Of a stretch of 64,000 nt of DNA, positions 51,001 through 63,520 are shown piece after piece. The notes beneath the pieces are model-generated. The model saw only the letters and a program-made list of their open reading frames with translations. It ran no database searches and was not told the DNA's origin. Made by a program: the position numbers and the translations under genes. Numbering within the stretch: the stretch's first letter is position 1; every line of letters starts with the position of its first letter. The stretch spans positions 62,001 to 126,000 of the forward strand of contig QJNS01000051.1 in NCBI GenBank assembly GCA_004154925.1, read 5' to 3'. Source of the stretch: Monosporascus cannonballus (taxonomy: Eukaryota; Ascomycota; Sordariomycetes; Xylariales).

Positions 51001-51612
51001 TTTATAAAATATGGGGAATATATTTTTACTGTCGTTATTAATATACTGTATTTCGGCAATAAAGCTTCTAAGATTTCCAGCGTATTTGGAAATAAGTTTC
51101 TGTTGTTATAATCACAAAATCTGCTATATTGCGATTCGTTTTTTGTTTAAATTGTCGAAACGAGCGTATAATCCTTTCTTAAAATTGGCACGATTAAGAA
51201 GAAAAATGCCAGTAATTTTCTTTTAATTGGCTTTAGCGTTTTCTAGATAATCTTTTATAACTGGCTTAAATCAATCTAAGGTATTACCTATAAAGAAACC
51301 CATTATAGCAAAAATTATGTTTTCGGATTTGTCCAAATTTTAAATACGAAAATATATTCCCACTTAAATAAGAAAATTTCAAACGCTTTTTTTCTCATCG
51401 TAAGATTAAAGTTTTTTAACTTTATACTTTACGGAAATAATTCGAATTAAAATATTTACTATTTATTTTGCAAACTTTTAAACTTATTTTTAAATTCTTT
51501 AATCCTAGCGTAAAGCAATATAGCGACAAAAAGTATGTAGATATTAATTGACATATTTAATAAAACCGTATTGCTGAAAATTTTGCGGTATGATTAAATA
51601 AAAACTTTAACG

Positions 51613-51994
51613 TATAACGGCTAACTGGTTGAATTAATTATTCAATCTAAGCCGTACGTGTTTATATTAACAGAAATACTCTAAGAATTTAATCATGAAG
51701 CATAATAAGATGTTACGTTTCGTAATATTATAAACGTTTTAAAATAATATTTTAGGAATTAATACATGTTATCAATCGGTTTTATACATGTAATAAAAAT
51801 AATAAATTCATGTATTGTTATTTTATTATTATTATTCATCCTTATGTAATATAATTTTGCTAAGCACTTGTTCAACATTTATCGTTCGTACTCAGTAGTT
51901 CTTTGCTAACTATTCGTTACGTAATCTGGAACAATATAGTTTCCTGGTTTTAGATTAACTTTTTCTGTGGACCAAATCCGCTTTGGTCCTAATA
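51613..51994 (-). repeat. 5' LTR
   Basis: Plus-strand start TATAACGGCTAACTGG; core GCCGTACGTGTTTATATT; end GCTTTGGTCCTAATA, followed by ATAAA. A 71-codon frame at 51011-51226, just inside the element, is chance. Confidence 0.8.
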
Positions 51995-52074
51995 ATAAAA
52001 CATTTAATTATTATATTTTTCTAATATTAGAAGTATATGAACCCTTTTAAAAACTATTAATATAAAAGTAACAA

Positions 52075-52540
52075 AATAAAATATATAAAATAATAAAATA
52101 CTTTTTTAAAAAACTATTTACGAAATGTTAACTTGTATATAACTTCCACAGAAACGAATTACGTATTTTAAAAAAAAGCATTGAAAATATCGGCTACGAA
52201 AAAGATAGATTTCATTTTCTAAATTATCCGTAAGATGCTTTATAATTCTCGTACTTCCTGAAATAAGAAATTACGATATATAATTTATTATCGATAATAA
52301 AGGAACCTTACTAATAAATAATAAATACCCTTACTATTAATTATTAAAATTAGATTTCGAATTTTTAAAATTATATATTTTATAATATTTCACTTCAAAA
52401 ACATCAATGAGCTTAGTGAAAATAAAAAGGATATAATTAAAGAAAACTTTAAAACGAGGTATGAATTTCTTAACTATTTAATTATATTAATGCAATGTCA
52501 AAAGTGATTAATAAGTTTTTAAAGAATAATATTTTAAATA
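52075..52540 (+). pseudogene. Orphan reverse-transcriptase fragment
   Basis: Aligns with 59190-59560 of the element at 55944: both contain ACGAATTACGTATTTT, and GATTCGACCTTCGAAATC in the latter corresponds to GATTTCATTTTCTAAATT here. It reads FKTRYEF...NYLII, the RT motif after TAF. There is no gag, integrase or LTR in register, so this is a truncated piece. Confidence 0.65.
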
Positions 52541-52690
52541 GTCCATTGGACATTAAACGTTAAAAGGTTTGCGAAAATTATTTTTCTTTAACACGATTTG
52601 ATATGATGAATATAAAAAAATAGTCACTTACCAAATTGGATATATCCATAAATTTATTTTAAAAGCTAAATATCTTCTAAAAAAGAGAAT

Positions 52691-53105
52691 TGTATCAAAA
52701 CTTTATAGGTTTGCTTATTATAAGAACGGTTAGGCTCTTTTAGGATATAATATTAACCGAGACCAAAGATTATATAACTGACTTAAAAAGTCTAATACGA
52801 TTTATTAGTTTAAAAGGCTTAAGTTTGTTAAGCCTTAAGATATCTTTAAAAAGTTTAAAAACTTTTATTTAATAAATATAATTTTAATTTCAGATAAATA
52901 TTTATGTTATAAGTAATACATATGTATTTATTATTTTTATAATATAAATAGTATTAATTTGTAATATCGTTTCGTTATTCAAATCATTTTTAATATTATA
53001 AAACGTATTTATAGTTATTATATTATTTAAATTCCTAAGGCACTTCTGTTAACAGAAACACGAACAACTTAAGTTTTATAATTAGCTACTCTCCTAGCAG
53101 TCATA
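52691..53105 (+). repeat. Solo LTR, RIPed
   Basis: Starts TGTATCAAAACTTTATAGG, carries GAACGGTTAGGCTCTTTTAGG (compare GAACCGTCGGGCCCTCTTAGG at 25763), and ends CTCCTAGCAGTCATA, the CCTAGCTCGTCACA-type end. About 415 bp; no target duplication found. Confidence 0.65.
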
Positions 53106-55943
53106 TATATCCGATGTTGAATAAAAATAATTATATTACTATTTCGTTAAAAGTTATATAAATTATAAATTATATACAAAGAAAGTTAGCCTAATATAAA
53201 AAGGTCTTAAAAAATCTTATTATAAATAAGATTTTTTAATTCCTATGAATAGTTATTTGACGTTATTAAAATACTATCGAAAAATAATGATTTTATAAAT
53301 AAAAGAAAAGCTAATTTATATATATTTCTTTTCTTTTTTAATGTTCGCTTTTTATTAATTAGGTGCGATATATGCACATTATTAATAATTTTTCGAAATT
53401 CTATACGCTTCAAAACAAATATGAAATATACGCAGAAACATTGGTGCTGTTAAAATTATAAAATATGTATTTTAAATTTTGCGCTTAGAAAGTAATTAGC
53501 GTTTATACTTCTATAAACTTTATATAAGATTTCTAAAATAAATATGTTTATTTTAGTGATAAAAACTGAATATATAAATATGTTTTAGTTAATTTCTAAT
53601 TACGCAAAATAAAAAAGAAATCCAGCTTTTAAATACTATATATAAGGTTGAAAAACACGGATTTTATATAAGAATTTAAATTCTTATAACGAATAACGGA
53701 ACGCATATCAAGATTCGGTATTTTTTATAATGTTCACTGAAATATAATTAATTTCGAAATTATGAACATTATTTAAAGTTTGGTCGCTTATTTATTCGAT
53801 ATTGGCAAACGAGTTTTTTTAGTAATCACTTTTATTAAAAGCTCGAAAAAAACTAATTATAATGAGGATTATACTTGTATAACGTTTAAAGTTATAGAAA
53901 TATATCTCTTTAATACGAGATCTATATAAAATATCCAATTTCTAATAATATATTGCAGCGTTATCATTAATAGTATCTTAAAGAATTTAAAGTTATTTGA
54001 AGTTTTATAAACGTTGTATTTATAAAGCTTTTGAAATAATAAAAATTATTTTATTTTTATAATATTTCATTACTTTTTAATGGATGCGAAAATGGAATTT
54101 CATTTCGACAAAAAGTGATTTAAAGTTAATTATTTATAAACGATAGTTTTTGTAAAAAAACAATTGGTTATTCTGAGACCATTTAAATATTTTAGTACAG
54201 GCAATATAAAAATTTATAACGAAATTATGTTTATATAACTTCGTAATTAAAACTTATCTAAAATTGTAACCGATAATATAAACATTATTTTAAAAGCACT
54301 TATATTTTTATATTATATTGTTTTTTGCATTTAGTATCTTCATTATATTTTAAGAAACGATTTTTTAAATTTACTAATTCACAATAGCGTTTAAATATAA
54401 AATAAAAAAATGAATTAGCACTCAACAATTCATCTGTTATACATATATTCGATACAAAATTTAATTTATAAAGTAATCGATAATTCTATTTTTAACTAAT
54501 GAACTTTTACATTTTATCGAAGTTTAAGAATACTTTCTAGAAATTAATCGTAGTTATTCGTAATTATTTTTACATATATAATTATAGTATTTATTATACA
54601 AGTATAAAAATGAAATAAATTAGTTTAATTATATATTTGTTCTGAAATCAATGATTTAATATTTTGAATTAATTGATTGCATAACTTTTATTTGTGGAGT
54701 AAAGTAAAAGATTTATTTTTTAATATTTAGTACAATTATATTTAAAATGATAAATTTAATTCAATAACGGAACAATAATACAAAAACTCGGAAAACACTT
54801 TTTCATAGAAATTGTTGAAAAAAATACGTTTTAACAGTTATTGATATTATTTTCAATATCGGCGAATTTAATCATGTTTAACTTGTATGTTAAATTGCTA
54901 TTTTTTAAACCAATAACCGCATAATTCCAAATATATTTATTTTTCACATATATTAATAAACTTATGATGAAAATATCGTGTAATACAAGTTTAACTACTT
55001 CTTATTTTGAACTAATTTAAATATTCAGAAATAAAAGAAAATAGAAATATTAATATTAAGTCTTTTTTTAAAAAAATAGAGAAAAAGGTTATAATAATTT
55101 TATGGCGTCATTATAATTCGTTTTACATCATATATTAATGTAAAGTAAACATAATATTAAACAGTTTTTATTTTAATATGTAGTAATAATAATCAACCCT
55201 TATTATATACCGTATGTTATACAAAACGTTTCATATTAATAATATTTTTAAAAGATATAAATTTATAACTAAATGATTAATACCTACTGAAATGGTTTTA
55301 TATTATTTTATTTTTCCTACATATAATGTATTATAAATTCCTACGCCATTAATTTTGCTATTAAATTTATATATAACTGATATTTTTCTAATTAAAATAT
55401 TATTCATAATTTGCAAATTAATGTTTATATTAATTAACATGTTAAATTTAAATTTAAAATTATACGTTGTTTATATGTAAAAGAATTCAAAAATATATAT
55501 TTTTTGTAAATAAAGATACGTTTAAAAATAAGAGCAAAGCAATCTTAAACAGAAAAAGAGTTTTACGATTATAATCGACAAAATTAAAAAACCTTACGCT
55601 ATAAAAATCGAGCAATAAATATTTTAAGTATTATTAAGTTTTATTTCTAAATCTTTTTATTTATTTCCATTTTTTCCGTTTAAATTATTATATTTCGAAA
55701 AATTCGTATATTTCCGAAAGGTTTGAACTTCGTAAGCTGGAGGCTTTTTTTGTAATATTCTATTCATAAAACAATTAAGAACTTACCTTATTTAATAATT
55801 TTATACTTTTATAACTTAAGTATACAACTTTATAAAAAATATAAAAAGAATTCTTTTATATTTCTATTTAGATATTTATCTTTATAATATATGTTTTAAT
55901 TTACTTTTTAAATATTTATGTTTATTTTATCATTTTACATTTA
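53106..55943. other. AT-rich decayed DNA, nothing identified
   Basis: Nearly 3 kb of TA-rich sequence left of the next element. No frame, repeat or hairpin worth naming. Confidence 0.5.
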
Positions 55944-56365
55944 TGTTATGACCAAACAAGAGAGGGCCTTGGAAGCGGTCGCTTGGTGACTGAAACAGGG
56001 TCCAAGTGGGTCGGAATTACGTGATGTAGATCCGGAGTGATCTAAGGGATCCAACGAGATCCATGTAGTTATCCGGTATGGATCCGGAGTAATCCAAGGG
56101 ATTTAACGGGATCTATACAGTTATCCAGCAAAAATCCGGAATAATCTAAGCAATTTAACGGGATTTATAAAAGAATATATACGTTTATTATTTCGATAAT
56201 TTAAATAACTTTAACTTTCAGTAATAATTCGTTATTTAAGGTATTTTGGACATTACAAAACGTAATATGATTATTATATATATTACTTGAATTCTTACAT
56301 TATTTTTATTAATATAAATCCGTACGATTAATATTTAAAAATTAATTAAACCCTTGATTCTTATA
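55944..56365 (+). repeat. 5' LTR (422 bp)
   Basis: Starts TGTTATGACCAAACAAG; its first 200 bp are GC-normal (AAGTGGGTCGGAATTACGTG). It holds a 52-bp tandem repeat and ends CCCTTGATTCTTATA. Confidence 0.85.
56029..56169 (+). repeat. 52-bp tandem repeat in LTR, 2.7 units
   Basis: Units at 56029-56080, 56081-56132 and 56133-56169 (partial), each opening with ATCCGGA and holding GGATCC/GGATTT, AACG and TATCC. RIP has hit the third unit harder than the first. The 3' LTR has one unit fewer. Confidence 0.8.
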
Positions 56366-57401
56366 TAATATAAACATTTATTTAATAATATTATTAGATT
56401 TTGAATAATACCGATTAACGTTATATTTATTCGCAAGTATCTCGATTAATTTATTTATCAGGCTTTTAAGTACCCGGATACTAGAATGAAATCTAAGGAG
56501 GAAAAGAAGAAATTTTGCTTTTTTCGCGAAACGGTTTTCCGACGTTTGGATATTATAAACTAACGTATTTTGTAATTTAAAAAAGATAATAATAATTTTA
56601 CGACGTTTTTTTAAGCCGCTTATAAAAACCTTAAAGAAAAAGAAAAGGTTCCCGAGATTAGGAAGTTTTTTCGAATAACCCAGGTTATTTAGCTAAATTT
56701 TATTAAGAAATTAGGAAAAGGTCTTAAGCCTTTTAAGCCCAAATTTTTCGACAAAATTTCCACTATGTTATAATTATTTTTAATTTAATGCGAAAAATAT
56801 TTCGAGCATTACTTTATTCGTCTTATTACGTTTACTGTTCGAATTAAGTTTGCAATTAAACGATTTACCGAAAATACGGTTATTTAGTTCGAACCCGTTA
56901 TAAAGAATACATTACTTTATTACTCGAAAAACGAAACATAAAGATAAAACAAATTTATAATAATTATCAATAATTCGAACAAATATTAACTATAACTTTC
57001 GGAATAATAAATAAAAAAATAAAGGCCAAAATGAAAATCTAATAGTTACGATAAAAAGGAGTAATATTTAGTTACGGCAGTACGTTAATTCAGTTAGCCG
57101 TTAGCTAAATTAAGGATAAAAAGTATTAATAGCTAATTTTTTTAACGGCCTAAAAAAATACAAAAAAAGCTTTTTAGGTTAGATCGGCCTAATTATTTGT
57201 TAAATTATATCGTTATAGCAATTAAGATTAACGATCGATAATACGTATGGCGTATTAAAGGTATTAAAAAGGAAAAATAATAATAAATCCCGATATATAA
57301 TTAATATTAGCGTTTTTCGACATAATCATAACTTTTACGGCATAGAACTAAAATTTATAAAACTAGGAGTTACGTATAGGGAGAATTGGAATCAGATTAA
57401 A

Positions 57402-57443
57402 TGTTATAATTGTAACAAAATGGAATATAAGGTAATATAATGT
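57402..57443 (+). pseudogene. Gag zinc knuckle, RIP-mutated
   Basis: Reads CYNCNKMEYKVI, stop, C: the C-X2-C-X4-H-X4-C spacing is exact, but the Gly before the His is Glu (GGN to GAA), the His is Tyr (CAT to TAT) and a residue before the last Cys is a stop. In an active copy this binds element RNA during particle assembly. Confidence 0.75.
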
Positions 57444-58516
57444 AAATTACTTAAAAGGTTCCGTTAAAATAATGGGAAATTTGTGCTTAAGAAATAACCC
57501 AAAAAAACTAAAAGAATAGAAGTAAATTTATTAACATAATTTACCTTAAATATATACTAGATTCCCTATAACGGGAAATATAAAAAAGGGTATTACGATA
57601 AAAAAGTCGATAAAAAATACGAAAAGTTAAAAAGCTGGTTTAATAAATATTACGAATATAATAAGAAATATTATAAGGATGGCTACGTAAATATGAAGAT
57701 TAAACGAAAAGTTTTTATACCGGAATATATAATCGAATACGGCAAAATATACGTTATATATTGTAAAGGACGAAAATATCCCGATTACAAGGAATGGAAA
57801 TAATATATTTACGAACCAATTATCCGTATATATTATCAGGGATTCGATTTTCCAAACCGTATCGGAAATAACAAAGACAATAAACAATAGTATCGACATT
57901 TTCGACTTATAGCTCCAGAAGATGTCCAATAACTGGCCGAAGCGGAAAATTAGCCCAAAAAAAACAATGTCTATAAAAAACCTCTTTTGGTTATTATAGA
58001 TAATTTAATTACTAAACGAAAAAAAGGTTAATTTAACATCCGGTAAAAAAGTATTACCAGAAGATTATTATGGACCTTTATTTTTAATTAATATTTATTA
58101 CCGATGCCTAAAACAAATTATTAAAAGAAATACGTTAATTTATAAGAAATCTCTAAAACGATAAGCACAAGAAAGTATAATGGGATATAATCGCAAATCT
58201 GAAAAAATAATTTATTAAATAAAGAAAGAAATTATAACACAACTAAGAATATTTAATACGATTTAAAAGAATAATACGTTAGCAATAACGATAAATATAA
58301 CAACTTAACGCGTTGAACGAAAAAAATGCAGAAAAACCTTAACGAATTCGAACAAAAGTTTAAAAAAAAGTTACTTATAAAAAAGCCGTCAAATAACGAA
58401 ATCCAGAGAAGTTAAAGAAAATTCCCAAAAAAAGGCTTTAAACGTGACGATATAAAGCGTTAATAACTTTATTATTTTATATATACGAATTAAAAGGTAT
58501 TTGGTATACTGTAATA

Positions 58517-58573
58517 ATAGACTACGAAGCTTTAGGCGGGAATTATATTATATCAAATATGGTTAACAAATTT
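58517..58573 (+). pseudogene. Aspartic protease motif remnant
   Basis: IDYEALGGNYIISNMVNKF follows the retroviral-type protease pattern ID-[ST]-G-A..NYIS....VNKF, with Gly to Glu (GGA to GAA) at the catalytic triad. It lies between gag and RT, as expected. Confidence 0.6.
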
Positions 58574-59189
58574 AAATTATTTTAGAAATATAAATTAAAA
58601 TTTTAGATAACGATAAATACAGAATATTAAAAATTGGCTTTCGATAACACAAAAATTATACGCAAAATTAATTATTTCGAAATTTTTGTTAAGGGATAAT
58701 ACCAAATAATTAACTTCGATATCATTTTATTTAAGAATTACGATATAAATTTATGATTATTATAAATTAGCTAATACGGAATTTTAATTAACGGAAAAAT
58801 CAGCCAAATAAAGTTCGCTTTATTTTTTATTAAGAAACGAAAGAAAAAAAATAAGATCTTAATATTTAATCGATAATGACGACAAGTGCACACATAAGAA
58901 TACGATAAAAACCTTATTACCTATAAGGATAAAATATAAAAAAACGGGCATTAAAAAATACGACTGATTATTATTTGTATTAAAACAAAATTAAAATAAT
59001 TAAATAATAATTTGGGATAAAAATTATAATAACCCCAAGAAATAAAAGATTTAACCAATATATTACTATAATACCATAGATATAAGCAACTTTGAAATAA
59101 ACAATTTGATATAAAATTACCAGAATAAAATAAATAAAATTATAAAATAATATTTAAGGAAGGATTTTTATTAAAGTTTTATCTTATTT

Positions 59190-59710
59190 ATAACCTTAAC
59201 GGAAACGAATTACGTATTTTCAGAAAATACTTAAAAAATCGGTTATAAAAAGGATAGATTCGACCTTCGAAATCGCTAGCAGGATATTCGATATTCTTTA
59301 TATTAAAAAAAACGAAAATTACGATTTACGCTTAATTATCGATAATTAAACGATAATATTATTAAGAATCCAATATTATTATACTTAATTACGGAAATAA
59401 AAAACTGATTTTACGGAATTAAATAATTTATAATATTCGATTTTTAAAATATATATAACCTTATTAAAATTAAAAAAGAATACGAATAAAAAATAACTGT
59501 TAAAATAAAATATAAATTATTTAAATATTTAATTATGTTAACAAGATTCATAAATATATTCATAACCTTTTAACAGATACTAAATTATATATTATGAAAA
59601 AACTTCGATATTTTTATCGTATGTTATTTCGACGTTATTTTTATGTTTTTCGAAAGCAAAAAATATACGTAAAATGCGTTTATAAGGTTTTTCAAGTTTT
59701 ATAAAACGTA
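59190..59710 (+). pseudogene. Reverse transcriptase, RIP-inactivated
   Basis: NELRIFRKYLKNRL, then IRPSKSLAGYSILYIKK, then YDLRLIIDN (consensus LRLCVDYR) lead to the catalytic site at 59625-59636, now YFDV (consensus Y.DD). More than one frame is needed, so there are indels as well as stops. Confidence 0.75.
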
Positions 59711-60259
59711 CGGTTATTTATTAACGTAAAGAAAAATTAGTTTTACAAACAGAAAGTAAAATATTTAGAATATATTATTATTTTAGAATATATTAAGATG
59801 AATTTTAAGAGAATCGTTGTAATTACAGAATAATAAACGTTAACGATAGTTAAAGAGGTATAGGCATTCTTTGGATTCGCCAATTATTACAGGAAATTTA
59901 TTCGAAATCTTAATAAAATAAGTATACTTTTAATAAAACTTACGAAAAAAAGTTTATATAAATACCAGATACGGAAAAAGCATTTTAGAATATTAAAAAG
60001 ACGATTATTAACAAATTAATCTTAATAGTGTACGATTTAAACCGCCCCGATATGTGAAAAACCGATATTTCGAATTATATATTAGGTATAATAATCGGAT
60101 AATGAAATAATTAAGGCAAATTATTTCAAATTTTATTATTTTTCTTATAAGTTAAAAGGCATTAAATTTAATTATAGTATTCCAAAATAGGAATTTAGAG
60201 TTATTATTATGGTATTTCGAAAATTTAGCTATTTTTTAAATGGAAATTTGTACCAGATT

Positions 60260-60301
60260 AAGGTTTATACGGATTATTAAAATTTTACCCGATTTATTAC
60301 A
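60260..60301 (+). pseudogene. RNase H motif remnant
   Basis: KVYTDY, stop, NFTRFIT: the same motif as at 38826-38908 and 47658-47730 on the other strand, with the same His-to-Tyr change. Confidence 0.65.
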
Positions 60302-60746
60302 ATTAAGGAACTTATAAGAAAATAATTTCGATACGCAGAAAAATTGGCGAATTTCGACGTCGTTATTATTTATAAGAAAAATTCAGAAAATAGTAAAGTA
60401 AATACTTTAAGTAAATGGCCAAACCTTAAAACGAAATTAATTAAAATTAGTTATATAATTTTTCATATTATTATAAAAGGATATTTACCTTTATAAGAGA
60501 TTGCGATAATTCGGGCTGTATTTTTCGATATATATAAGAAAATCCGGCAGTATAACGATAATTTCCTAGAAAATCGAAAAACGGATAAGATATAAATTCC
60601 AAAAAAAGTATCAGAAAGATTTAGTACGAAAAACATACGAATATCAGTTATATGAGTAGCCAGGGATTTATAAAACCTTAAAACGGTTTTAACGTATATA
60701 TTCCTTTTTTAAAATAAAAATAACGGTATAAAAAATTATACGATAA

Positions 60747-60960
60747 TGTAATATTTGGGTTAGAGCAAAGATTTGACGATATAAGCCATACGGAGAATTA
60801 TAGCCATTTGTAGATGTAAAATAACCATAATATTTAATTATATTTAATTTTATTACTAAATTCTTTATGTTAAAAGATCCAGCTATAAGAATATATTACG
60901 ATAGCAATTTCGTAATCGTCGACCGATTTATGAAATTCTTTTATTCTTTACCATATTACG
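60747..60960 (+). pseudogene. Integrase zinc finger and core, RIP-mutated
   Basis: CNIWVRAKI, stop, RYKPYGEL (consensus C..CQR.K..RH.PYG.L), then FNFITKFFMLKDPA and NFVIVDRFMKFF (consensus IS.DFIT.LP.S and I.VIVDRLTKF.H). The second zinc Cys is now Trp, and the first catalytic Asp (DFI) is now Asn. Confidence 0.75.
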
Positions 60961-61723
60961 AGGATACACACGGCGAATCAATAATATATATATCTTTTTC
61001 GCAAATATCTTTAATATATGCGGGTTATTTATAAAAATTGTTTTAAATAAGAAATTAATATTCGTATTTAAATTTTAACAAAGCCTAATAACATAAGTCT
61101 GTTGAAATTATAAGTTATTTAACGTATTTAGATTTTGAAAAAATAAAAAGACGAAACGAATAAATTAAATTTTGGAAACTTATTTACGATATTATATTAA
61201 TTAAGAATAAAATAATTCGGTTAAGAAATTACTAATCGCGTAACTGGCTTATAATACCAGTTATTATAAAAGTAATAAGATAATACTTATGAACGAATAT
61301 TTTGGTTTTACTTTAAAAATTTATAAAAAAAATACGTAATAATAATCTAATTAATATCAAAGCAATTCTTATGTTAAAATAATTACGATAACTATATTAA
61401 GAAATAAAAACGGGACTAAATTTGTACGGAATTAAATAAGTAAGTATTGTAACCAGAAAAGGTTAAAAGAATTTATTTTCGAAAAGGGAAAAATAGTTTT
61501 CCTTGTAATCAAAAATTTTTAAATAAAAAGACTTAATAAAAAATTCGATTTTAAGAATATTAGTTTATATAAGATGGCCAAAAATCTCAGAAAATAATTA
61601 TTAATTAAAAGTTTATTTAAAGTTAAATTCTATGTAATTTTTTATGTTTTTTTTATTCGAATTAATAGTAAATATAATTAAGGTATATATAGTATAAGAC
61701 GATATAAAAGTAAAAAACGAATA

Positions 61724-61905
61724 AGTATACGAAATAAAGAAAATTCTGGAAATGCAAAAATAAAACGGATTTACCTAATATCTAATCCAGTAAAAAAAGT
61801 ACTCGAATTCTGAAAATACTTAAAAACCCGCCAAAAACCTTATTAACGTTTAAGACTTATTAAAAAACTTTTACCAATAACGACAAAACCACCGGAAATA
61901 ATCGC
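61724..61905 (+). pseudogene. Chromodomain remnant
   Basis: IKKILEMQK, GFT, stop, YLIQ, stop, KKYSNSENT, stop, KPAKNLINV, stop, DLLKNFYQ: a full chromodomain outline with stops where the consensus has Trp or Gln (YLVKW, ENTWEP, NAQELL). This assigns the element to the chromoviruses. Confidence 0.75.
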
Positions 61906-62521
61906 GCCCTAATTTACATTTATAATAAAATCGAAAAAAATAAGATTATTCGGGAAATGCAATACGAAATTCGGTTTTCAAACGTTTACGTTCCGCCTTT
62001 AAACGATCGACTTTTTCTTACTTTTCTAATTTATCCAGAGATTAAAACTCCCGGCTAATTATTTTACACCTTTTTTGCGAAAAAAATCTTATTAAGTACG
62101 AAGGCGCTTTAAACAGAATAATACCTTATTTAAACGACGAAATACGGATAACAACTTCTGATACATATTACGAAAGTATTAATGAGCGGAAAAATTTTCT
62201 GACCGCAAGCAATTTATTTCTTTATTGATATTATTTAAAGAAAAGAAAATACCGGAGCTTTCGTAGTAACGTTTTTTCAAAATATATTACTAGTAATACG
62301 TTATACCGTCCGATATGGTATACGAATTACTAATACGAAAACAACATATATAAGGCCTAATTTCGAAATTAGAATTAAAAACGAAAAAAGTTTAGGCTTT
62401 GCGCTTTTCTTTTTAGTTAATATGTTTACGGTTTTCAATAATTCGGCCGGACATGATAACAGATAAAAAAAGAATTTACTAAAAATAATTTTGCAAGCAA
62501 GATTTGGGAAAAAGGAAATCG

Positions 62522-62893
62522 TATTATAATTTAATTAAAAGAAGGCCTCGGAAACGGTTATTTAGTAACTGATATAGGGGCTAAGTAGGTCGGAATCACG
62601 TAAAGTAAATCCGGAATAATCCAAAAGATCTAACGGGATCCATGTAGTTATCCGGTATAGATCCGAAATAATTTAAAAAGTCTAACGGAATCCATAAAGA
62701 GATATATACCCTCATTATTTCCATAATTTAAATAATTTCAGCTTGCAATAATAATTTGTTGCTCAAGGTACCCTTAATATTACGAGATGTAATAGGATTA
62801 CTGTGTTTATTGCTCAGAATTTTACGATATTTCTGCCAATATAAACTCGTACGATTAAGGTTTAATAGTTGGTTAAACTCCTAGCTCGTCACA
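62522..62893 (+). repeat. 3' LTR (372 bp)
   Basis: Starts TATTATAATTTAATTAAAAG, a RIPed version of the 5' LTR start, and ends CCTAGCTCGTCACA, less mutated than the 5' LTR end. It has 1.7 units of the 52-bp repeat, which accounts for being 50 bp shorter. Confidence 0.85.
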
Positions 62894-63520
62894 ATTCATA
62901 TTAATCGTAATACGTTAATAATTAAAAATATAATATTTATTTATTATATAGACAATGTCCTAGAATTTATATATTTATAAACTTTTTAGAATATAGGTTT
63001 TTCTGTTAAATAAGATATAAAATTTATAAAGAATATTATATTCGAAGAGTTTAATCATAAAAACATCGAATATAATGAAATAAATTATATTATATTTAAT
63101 AAAAATTAAATTTATCTTTAATAAATTAATTCATGTATTGAAATTATATTGTAAACTTTAAAGAAATTATGTGGTACATCGCATTTTTTAAAGTACTTTA
63201 ATATTTAAATTCAGACGAATTATATATATCCCTTATAAATATTTAAATTTGAATTTAAATTGATATAGTATTATATTTATAAAAATTTGACTTTTATATT
63301 ATGTATAATATTTTAATATTTTTATTTTATATATTAATATTTAACAAAGCATTTAATAAAAGAGATCTGGTATTTCCTATAATTATTATTAATATAAGTT
63401 TTAATTGAATTTCAATTATACAATAAATATTAAAATTGTAAATAAGCACTTATAAATAATTTATTATTTAATATTTTAAGTATTTACAAATAATTACTTC
63501 GTAAGTAATTTCGTTTTAAT
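62894..63520. other. AT-rich DNA, nothing identified
   Basis: TA-rich flank of the element, ending sharply at about 63520 where composition becomes normal. Confidence 0.5.

Larger units (their letters stand above)
45142..51994 (-). mobile_element. Complete Ty3/Gypsy chromovirus, minus orientation
   Basis: LTRs of about 384 and 382 bp bound a 6.85-kb element, with the target duplication ATAAA at 45137-45141 and 51995-51999. It is a sister of the element at 36353-43086 and alignable for most of its length. Minus-strand order: gag and RT (decayed, right), RNase H (47658-47730), GPY/F (46325-46521), chromodomain (46165-46300), 3' LTR. A 208-bp unmutated insertion splits the sequence at 47889. 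Frameshifts and stops throughout. Confidence 0.9.
55944..62893 (+). mobile_element. Complete Ty3/Gypsy chromovirus, plus orientation
   Basis: A 6.95-kb element with LTRs of 422 and 372 bp and target duplication ATTTA/ATTCA (55939-55943, 62894-62898; the one difference is C to T). Plus-strand order: gag with a zinc knuckle (57402), protease-like motif (58517), RT (59190-59710), RNase H (60260), integrase (60747), chromodomain (61724), a non-coding tail of about 0.6 kb, a purine-rich GGGAAAAAGGAAA before the 3' LTR. It is the best-preserved element for domain order, but every domain has stops. Confidence 0.92.

Noticed and set aside
57627..57929. 100-codon minus-strand hydrophobic frame
   Set aside because: Antisense to the gag-pol region of the plus-strand element; hydrophobicity follows from T-rich codons on the reverse strand.
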